NCBI GenBank assembly: GCA_024663395.1
Contig: JANFAH010000041.1
Coordinates: 186,001 to 250,000 of the forward strand
Length of the DNA stretch: 64,000 nucleotides
From: Pisolithus tinctorius
Taxonomy: Eukaryota > Basidiomycota > Agaricomycetes > Boletales > Pisolithaceae
Direction: 5' to 3'
Positions within the stretch are counted from its first letter, which is position 1, and the number at the start of each line of letters is the position of its first letter. The notes beneath the pieces were generated by a model, which was given only the letters and a program-made list of their open reading frames with translations, was not told the origin of the DNA and made no database searches. The translations under genes were made by a program, and so were the position numbers. Shown piece after piece: positions 55,938-64,000 of this stretch.

Positions 55938-58337
55938 ATGTGTGTCGCCTTCTTTACGCTGGAACACCATGACTACGCCCTGTACGCTTTGTTATCCCTA
56001 TATGAGTTATGTCCTATTCAATTGATCCCTAATATGCTGGAATCTGGATTGCCTGCCATGTCAAATGCCAAAAAGTATCCTGTGCAGCAATCGCGACGAA
56101 TATCTGTCCCGGCCCACGGAGTTTGCACATTTTCATTCGTTCGAAACACAGGGTCATCTGCGCCACGGAATATTACAAGATCAACAACCAGGACAGCGCC
56201 CGACACAGCACTCGCAATACAGTAACACCGTTGTGTTATCGGGCATTGATGTCCAAGCCGGTGGTACCTGGCTTGGCCTTGCGAAGACAGGAAAATTAGC
56301 CCTGCTGTACGTTCATTTCCCCTTCCCCAAATTGTTATCAGGGTTTGTCACGCCTAGGGGATTTGTTTACTTGTGTCATGTGCGGCTTCGCCCGTCCTAA
56401 GAGGGGCAAAAATTTATGCCATTCACCCTCGTCATCGTTTATCCGATACGGAGAGCTAAACTCTCCGTACCGCGTATTCGAGAACCATAACATAATAACC
56501 GATCTCTCGTCACGTGACCCGCGATTTCCTGGTATCGGCCCCCATTGAATAAACCCTGACATACCTTTCTTTTCGGTCGGTAGGACTAACATCACCGAAG
56601 ACACAACCCTCAGCTTTCCCCAGTCAAGGGGTCATCTTGTAGCCTCGTTCTTGGCAACCCCGCCGTCGTCCCTGACCGGTCTGACGGATATAGAGCAATA
56701 TCTTCGCGGGCTTGTTGGTCCTTCCGACTTGACAGACGAAGGAAGAGCGCGTTATGCAGGGTTCAACTTGCTTCTTCTCTCCCCTCGAGTCACCTGTTCT
56801 TCAGCTACGCCGTCCCCGCGTGACACAAATTCTGATCACCCGGTAGGAACGCACGTGCCCCTCACGAGCACACCAACGAAGCCAGTCGTCTCCTATGAAG
56901 CCTACCTTGCTACGAACCGTGGCGCCAGTGGTCAGATTACTTATCGTCCCCTGACTCATGCCGAGAGGCAATATGGCGGGCTGTCTAACGGGTCAGATGG
57001 GTATGGTGGGAAGGAATGGGTCAAAGTGAAAAAGGGGTTGGAAATATTACGGACGGTCGTGAAGGTAGCGGAAGATTCGAATATGGATCATGTGCATGAG
57101 AAAGAAGGTGGAGAACGAAATGTGAGATACGGCAAGGGCCCGGACCATTCGGAGGATAAGATAATTGAGGAGTTGTTTGAGCTCCTTACGTGAGTGTCTC
57201 TGTTCCCCCCCTCCTCCTTTGAAAAGTTTCTTTCCGTAGTCCGTTTGAATTTTCTTTGTTTCTCTTCTGTCAACTGCGTTCACTTTTCTGCATTTGTTGT
57301 TATCCTTTCCATTTACCCTTACCGCTCCTCCATTCCGAGTTGCGGCGAGAGATCTCCAAGTCACATCTCATTTCACGCGGTCATTCATTCTTTCGTCGAC
57401 GAATCGGTGGTAAAGCACATTGTTTGTTTCCACCCGCCGCCTCCGGCACTCGGCCCCCAATTGCTTCTCTTCCCTTTACTGGTCCTACTGCATCACATAA
57501 CCTCTCCTTCTCTTCGCCCGCCCCGCTCCCCTAGTTCTCCGGTCCTCACCCTTTATTTCCTGACTGAGGCCACCGGTGTGGAGCCTGAGTCCCATCCCGC
57601 TGGGCATCGACTCGGAATGCGCGGTCAATTACGCGTCATCTATGTACCGCGGACTTTCTGTCAGGCAGTTACACGATGCGGTGCTCATTCTTGTAAATAT
57701 CCTCCCTTTCGAGGGGGGCGCGGCTCGACCGTACGGAGTTGGGGAATTGACCATCGTGATCTTATTCTTGTTGTTCCCCCACTTCTCAACCCAACTAACT
57801 AATCAATCCAACTCATCCGCCACATGCACTAACCCCCCTTTCTTTCCGTACATGATCAATGCATTTCATCAACACCGGTGCCGTAACTGCAGTTGGACGT
57901 CCCCCACACCCCCGACTTCCCGCGCCGAACTATGCAACACAATCCAGGTCGATCCTATCCTTTTCCGTCCTGGTAACATCGGCGCTGGTGCGGCCACGGA
58001 TATCGCGGATGCGAAACGGAGCGCTGCCAGCTGCACGGCCACAGCCATAGCTGAAAACACCGACGGGAACAAGCTTGCGCAGCAGCCGAAAGGATACTAC
58101 GCAACAAGGCTCGCCACGGTGATACTGGTGAAGCGGACAGGTGAGGTTGTGTTCATCGAGCGAGATCGATGGATGTTGCCGGACGAAGCCAAATCAAATG
58201 CGGAAAGGAAGCAAGGCAGTGAATGGAGCGGGGATAGGAGTAGGCAGGGAGAGGAAAGAGGGGAAAGGAAGCCTGTTCTTGCGTCGACCTTGTCCTCGGC
58301 GACGCAACGTGTGTACAGGTTCAAGTTGGATATGTAA
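55938..58337 (+). CDS. TANGO2/NRDE-like protein
   Basis: Model: join(55938..55981,56076..56306,56584..57189,57893..58337), 441 residues. It starts MCVAFFTLEHHDYAL, then ILCSNRDEYLSRPTEFAHFH, the conserved NRDE core. GGTWLGLAKTGKLALLTNITED, RGHLVASFLA and ARYAGFNLLLLSP follow. The C-terminal part has a WTSPTPPTSRAELCNTIQV stretch and ends GYYATRLATVILVKRTGEVVF...RVYRFKLDM. TANGO2 family members act in the secretory pathway or mitochondria in lipid/CoA or heme-related homeostasis, and the reaction is unsettled. The N-terminal Cys at position 2 fits an Ntn-hydrolase-like fold. Two introns are unusually long for this genome (277 and 703 nt); the first contains TCACGTGA at 56510-56517. Low-complexity inserts make the protein longer than usual. 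Confidence 0.87.
56510..56517. promoter_or_regulatory. TCACGTGA within a TANGO2-like intron
   Basis: The third copy of the octamer, here inside the 277-nt intron. The surrounding CGTCACGTGACCCG is the same word as in the KIN17/DSC3 promoter. It could be an intronic regulatory site. Confidence 0.35.
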
Positions 58338-59048
58338 GTCAGGAGTTATCTCATACACAAACCAAGTTTCGCCGTGTACGTACATGCAACGATGATATAT
58401 GATACCGCGATAACAACTGCGTCGTGTTATCTCAAATAAAGTATATACCACATGCGAATTTGAATGAGATCAGGTCAAACACGTACAGACTTGCACAACG
58501 TGTAACAAGGCCGATGATGACCTGATCACATCACGCTGCACGCCTCCCTCGCCCAAGCCAATCTCAGATCGCACCGCAGAGCTAATTACTGTAGCATAAT
58601 TGCGCTGACACTCGCCTCAATGGCACGTGGCCCGCCGCAAGAGATAGTGAGTGGAAAAAAATTAAATTAAGAAAATCAGTAGCAGGGTGCCCAGAGTCAA
58701 TCATTCTATGTCTCTACTCATACAGCCAAGTATATTGTCAGGTGTATATCACGACTTGAGTTACAGAGAATTAGAAACAAAGCGGATAAAAGCGCATCTA
58801 TTAAGAAAGTCCATATGCGTACACGTCTGCTTCCTTCCGCAGGCTAGAAGGTGGAGCTTACAATCCAGTAGCAGGAACGTCCACACATCACGATCATCAA
58901 TCCCCCCTCGCATCACGGGGTCGTATCACGTCGTACATACGTGTGTGCCATCGGAATACTGGCGCGGGTATCGCAGGGGCCTTGAAGTATCGTAGTCGAG
59001 GTAGGAAGTGAAATGGCACTTTAACAACATCCCGCTAGGCGCTCCCTG
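58338..59048. other. Convergent intergenic region, TANGO2-like / Zn-cluster factor
   Basis: 0.7 kb between two 3' ends. No gene, RNA or repeat was recognised. Confidence 0.5.
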
Positions 59049-61009
59049 CTACGTGGCGATAATCCCGCCATACATCCCTCCGCCATCTCCTCCAACACCA
59101 ACACCCATACCCACGTTGACGCCAACACCCATGTTGACGCTGACGCCCGACATCCCAGAAGAGACTTGCAAAGGGAAATAAGAATTATAATTCCCCCATT
59201 CGACGCCAATAGGTGGGCCCGTGTTTTGTTGCCCACCGTTGGCTCCGCCAACGGAGGATGACCCTGAGGAAGGTGACGACGGTGAAGACCCTGAGGCGGA
59301 AACCGAGCCGGAAACGTGGAAAGGAGTGCCACAAGCCGGTGAATGTATTTCGCTATCCGTAGGCGTAGGCAGTGTACCGTATGGGGGAGAACCGTAAGGT
59401 GACCCTGCGCCTGATGTTGATCCTCGTGCCCCCGAACTTGAATTGGTCGGGATACCTGAGCCGGAGCCGTTGCCAGACATAAGACAGGACGAGGAGTCCG
59501 TCAATGACAGAGAAACGCTGACTGTTGATCTGCGAAGGAGAAAGAAGAAAAGTCAGCAAATACGTCATGGCGTTGTCCGGGACAGAACTACACGTGGAGG
59601 AAAGCGAATTACACATGTCAACACCTCGTGTACGTGACAAGCATGCCTTGGCATACAAGTCATCACACAGATAGCCGAAGCGAGACAATGATACGATCAA
59701 AATAAGCAAAAGCGAAGGTCGGCATCAAGTTCGGAGCGCGCATATTACACCTCCGATGACGACGAAAAAAAAAAAGTTCAAGATACTCACTGCACGACAC
59801 CACTCAATTCGGATAGCCTCTTGAACAGTAAACATCCACTGCCGTCAGGATCACCGTGCTGACCCGGATGGCGCTGGTGAGAGGAGTGAGGATGATGGTG
59901 ACCCAAAGCAGCTAAAGCATTCTGTAATTGGTGGCCTAATGAGACCAGCGAGGGACTCGTGCGGCAGGAACAACAGAACTGTTGCTGGTGCTGGTGATGC
60001 TGCTGCTGTGACTGGTGATGGTGGCTGTATTGACGTTGTTGGGGATGGTTATCGGCATCGCACCACAACCCATTATCATACGATGTCCCATGCTGTTGGT
60101 GATAATTTGAATGTGGATGATAAAGACTTGACGACGATGAGGGGGAGAACCCCGTGGCGTTATACGCGGTCGGAGCAGGAGGGGAAGGTGTAAATCTGTA
60201 CAGATGAGGCTGGGATATCTCTGCTGGAAGGGGTTCTGGCTTCACTTGTTGGCCATTGATACCGTTGTTGTCAGCAGGCAAAAGACCCGAAGATGCACGT
60301 GCGCGGCGAAGCTGCAGGCCGTTTTTGGCTGCACGGGAGTGCCATCTCTCTGATGGATCACCTGCCGAGGCGTCAGCCCAACGTGGATGGGGTTTGCCTG
60401 AGGCGTGACAATGGTTTGTTTTACGTATTGACGCGTGGGAGGGGATGTGATTGTAATGAGAGGGAGGCGGATCATGCAAATGCGAAGAATGTTGAGCACC
60501 GAATGGAGGATCACAATAACAACATATACGCACCACGCAACTCGCGCACGAGACTCTCGAGCTCTGCGATTCTATTGCGAAGACGTGTAGCTTCATCTAT
60601 AGTAGGGTCGTCCCTGTTCCAGAAGGGGGAAAGTTAGACGGAAAAAAAAAGGAACACGAGGAGCACACACGCACCTCAACGCAGGATCGTCTATCTCGTA
60701 CACGCAAAGGCCCGTCTAGACGAGGGTAAGCGGAAGAGAAAACGCGAGGGAGGAAGAGTGTGCGCACGAGGCCGAGCTGTATGCAACGCTGGCATGGGCG
60801 TTTTCTGTCACACTGGGTCCAATCGTCAGCGGGCAAGAAACCAAGTACTACGGAGGTGATCGGACCTTGCGTTTTGATGTGTGGCAGTTGAGGCAGGACT
60901 GTGTGGTGCGGTTTCGCCTGCGCTTGCGGTGGTCTGTGTCGACGGTGAAGTCGAGGTCCATGATCTCGCCTTTGAGCTGGAGGGGGGGTGGGAAGTCGGC
61001 AGAGGACAT
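59049..61009 (-). CDS. Zn(II)2Cys6 transcription factor
   Basis: Model: complement(join(59049..59529,59791..60397,60534..60613,60675..60715,60768..60812,60866..61009)), 465 residues. A basic RKRRRNRTTQSC leads into the binuclear cluster C-x2-C-x6-C-x5-C-x2-C-x8-C (CLNCHTSKRKC, then PCQRC and LTGLC). A dimerisation-type helix follows (ATRLRNRIAELESLVRELR). The cluster is interrupted by two introns. The middle is rich in His/Gln (SQQQHHQHQQQF), and the C-terminal quarter is Ser/Gly-rich with a Val/Gly/Asn repeat (GVGVNVGMGVGVGG). LPTPTDSE near residue 340 is typical of this basidiomycete subgroup. No fungal-specific regulatory domain is seen. The regulated pathway cannot be inferred from neighbours. 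Confidence 0.87.
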
Positions 61010-64000
61010 TTGAAATGTGTGGTGATGAAGGGAAGGGGGGAATGGGCATGGCGAGGAGGGGAGGGGGCAGGGATTAAGTAACTTGAGGGAGACTACGAGA
61101 TCTGGGATCAAGGCTCGTAAGAGAACAGATCTCGTTCGTGACATAAGCACAGAAAACGTGTGCAGTGTTTTAATGGCAATAAACACTTTCCTCTTTTGGA
61201 CAATCCCATCAAGGGACGACAGCCAATTAACCCCCCCGGTGTGACCTGTGACCGACCCATTTGTTGTCAGCCTCACAGCTCCTTCCTGTCAGTCGACCGC
61301 CCGTCGTCGACCACCTCAGGTGCCTGTCATGCTTGTCCCTTCCTGGAACACATGCTGTATGGGCATCTCATCAAACGGGTCCCGCTCGTCCAAACAGAAA
61401 CCGAGCAACGGTGACGACATGGGGGTCAACTCACAAAGAGAAGCTCCGAAGGCATCCTCTTCTTGTCCATGGCTACGATTGGGAATTCCGCGTTTTTCTA
61501 ATCGAACTTTGTTTCCGCTTTCGTAGATAACTTTGGGGTCATCCTCCTTAGCATAATTATCTTACCATTCAATTATTCCTCGATCGGACCCAATCAAGGA
61601 GCGTCATTGCGTGCCTGCCTGTGTGTCTCCGTCCTCCATGTACCATAACAGAGGTCTTCGCATGTGATCATATCCGGCGTGATGAAACTGCACGCTGTAC
61701 ACCGGCGTTCGTGTCATCGCGTCCCAGTCCACCATTTAGTGACTGGTATCCTGTTACGCCGCCAGTTTGTAATCCGCCGGGGAAAAAAAAAGTGCGAGAG
61801 AGGCAAGTCAAGATCCCTCCGCTGCATCCGGTCGCTCTACTGCATTAGTAGCCAGTTACCGCTACAGTCCAATCTGAGGCATATCAACGAACTTTCCAAC
61901 CCGTGGGCTCCGACTTACTTCCTCCGTACGGTCACCCTCCCCTTCTCACAGATCTCTTCCGTTTGATACCTCAGCAATATTGTGATCTCGACCCCTCACT
62001 CCTTTCTGCCGGTCCCTGCTCCCCCTCGCGCCAGTGTCCAAATGGAGACTGACGATGACCCAGGTGTACTCCATCCCAGTCTCAGATTTGCTCCTCCCCA
62101 GCATCATATCATCGGGTAAACTACCTATCGCATTCCCCTTCTCCACCTACTCGGCACCACACTCACCCATCCCACACAGTATTAACCATATCCCAAATCA
62201 ACACCTTCTTATCAATTCTACCAGTAATACGGTAATACTTGTCAATCTAACTTCGTAACCCGGCTCCAGGAGTTTCACACCCGCATCACTTCTGTGACGG
62301 TGAACTATACACGCACAGCGCATGTCCGGACTGAGTGCTGAATCCTGATGCCATGATTGCCCATCACATGCTCAACGCGGGGGTGATGGCCAAGTGTGAT
62401 TGGAGGCATGTCCACTGCAAGTCAGCGGACATGATAACAAACGAGTCATATATTCGACCACGTTGACACCCAAGGTCTTGGCCCGTTCCCCCTCGCCCCT
62501 TGGATTTTGGCTTCAAGCTTTACGCCGCTGCCAACAACGTTCAGTCGTCGAGCACGAGACGTACATATGCGGGCCTGACAGAATGTGTATCGCATGAGCA
62601 TGCGCCACCGCTCGGCACGCCACTCCACTTCGATTTCCTGAATTCATATCAATACGAGTCGCCGTAGATCCGTACGCGTGCATGTCTATGGCTCGTGGCG
62701 TTCGTGCATGGATGGGTGCGTCAAGCCTACTATATATAATATCTCCTTCATCCACGCTCCATTCGAAGCATGACTCAGTCGATGGAACCCACCCTGTGAG
62801 TTCTTTTTGTCGGACACTGCCGATCCTCGTGGTATCTCTCGCGCCCAATTTTCCGTCTTCTACGTGCGTGATCTGATATGCTCGAAGCAATGCACTTTCT
62901 TTGCTGGTCACAGTGAGTTTTGCAAAAGCTCCGTCGACCTAACTCGCCTCGACTCTTGGGGGCATTAAGGCACGAGGTGTACAATAACGTATGTAACATG
63001 ATAAGCAGTAAGGGTGGGCGTTGGCATGCAACAAGGTAAGGAAGCAGTTGGATATGTGCATCATGAAAGTGGCCGCCCGGAGACGACCGACGAAGCCAAC
63101 TATAAGGAAGCCGGACGAGTTAGCAGTCACAGTCCGAGCTCCTCGGTACTCTTCCATCCTCAATCCCATCGGTCTACACCGGCTTTCTGGGGGGAAGGAA
63201 GCATTGCACAGCCTGAAATATCTCTTCGTCTATTTGTGAGCTTTTGCTTTCTTCCCCTTCCTCGAGCGTCTGCCGCCTTCCCACGACTTTTGCGTCATAC
63301 CAGTACTCAGGTACCTCCAAAGTCAACAATGGCACCCGCTGGTGCGTCCTCTCCGAAGAAAACCTAAGAAATTCTCCCAGGAATGCTGCAAACACCGGTC
63401 GGCCCGATTTCTCCCAACTTACCATATAGGAGTACGTTTGCCAATTTGCTCATCGCTTAATGCCATTCATCGCCGGGCACTTGGGAATACAACAGCGCTG
63501 AATTATATTTACTTGCCCTCTTTTGCCTTATGAATCACACTCGGCGCTCCGTCGCACACTCACCAGGGTCAACGCTTTGTCTACCTCCGAGGACGCCAAA
63601 TTATTCGGCTGGTCAATCGTCAAACCCACACCGATGGCAGGCTGACCAAGAACGTGCGATGATGGCGGGGATGACAAACGTGTCACGCAATACGGCTTGT
63701 TGGGTGTGTAAGCTGTAAGGATCAGTATGCTAGGCATTGAACTTCGCGAGCTATACTGTATCTCCGTGCCACCCCTCTCACGGTCTGTCACAAGGTTAGC
63801 AAATGTATACACCCGCTTTCCTACGAGTAATACACCCGCACCTCACCATAACACCACGGGTGGTGACCAATAACGCCGGCGGGATGGTACCCTTCGTTAA
63901 GTTGTTTCACCTCAGTAAGGCGTGTAAAAAGGGTTCTATATTGGCATGGCATGCGATGGAGCGCAGAGGACAGGTCGGAGCATCATAAGCAGGCCCATCA
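61010..64000. other. 3-kb terminal region without a supported gene
   Basis: It starts with the promoter of the Zn-cluster gene. Open frames up to about 117 codons (for example 63014-63367 plus) lack domain features. A pyrimidine-rich stretch at about 63230-63290 followed by CAACAATGGCACCCGCTG near 63325 resembles a fungal promoter plus start, but the reading frame closes after 12 codons and no spliced continuation was recognised. Confidence 0.4.

Noticed and set aside
57194..57802. 202-codon frame within the TANGO2-like intron as a separate gene
   Set aside because: It begins four bases after the donor and is composed of C/T-rich sequence. It is reported only as a finding.
63014..63429. Possible new gene starting near 63329 (MAPAG...)
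   Set aside because: The frame stops after 12 codons and the spliced alternative gives a short unrecognised peptide.

Overview
The window looks like nuclear DNA of a filamentous basidiomycete, most likely an Agaricomycete. Genes are split by many short GT-AG introns (mostly 45-65 nt) and have tiny exons. The family mix also fits: a TPR-CHAT protein, double-G-domain GTPases, CipC/DUF3759 proteins, BBC1, basidiomycete zinc-cluster and Gcn4-like bZIP factors, and many neighbouring divergent or convergent gene pairs. Gene models were built by hand from reading frames, splice signals and recognisable family sequence. Intron phases were checked to close for every model given as a join.

Region 1 (1-9 kb) is a decaying tandem array of double-P-loop GTPases: two apparently intact copies (3654-5091 and 6299-7721), two relics (about 590-1335 and 2131-2840), a detached 3' tail (about 7741-7850) and duplicated intergenic modules. 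Region 2 (9.4-14.1 kb) holds a 12-exon SV2/SVOP-like MFS transporter and, divergently, a small TRIR-like protein. Region 3 (14.5-19.2 kb) is a 1463-residue BBC1-type actin-patch protein. Region 4 (20.2-28.7 kb) contains three same-strand paralogues of a secreted, glycosylated, possibly lipocalin-like enzyme family, with long spacers in which no gene was recognised. Region 5 (29.9-33.3 kb) is a TPR-CHAT protein whose catalytic histidine appears lost.

From 33.7 kb on the sequence is mostly conserved housekeeping: eIF3i (TIF34), EBP2, the Golgi GDPase GDA1, a Gcn4-like bZIP factor, two tandem CipC/DUF3759 genes, KIN17, the DSC3 subunit of the Golgi/ER Dsc ubiquitin ligase, an importin-7/8 type karyopherin (SXM1/NMD5), ARP6, a TANGO2-like protein and a Zn(II)2Cys6 transcription factor. 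Divergent pairs (eIF3i/EBP2, KIN17/DSC3, ARP6/TANGO2, bZIP/CipC) share short promoters.

The last 3 kb and several spacers hold nothing I can support as a gene. I saw no rRNA, tRNA, CRISPR or intact transposon. The strongest candidates for undescribed biology are the birth-and-death GTPase array, the catalytically defective CHAT protein, the secreted-enzyme trio, and the cluster of Gcn4-type and CCAAT sites in the bZIP/CipC promoter.
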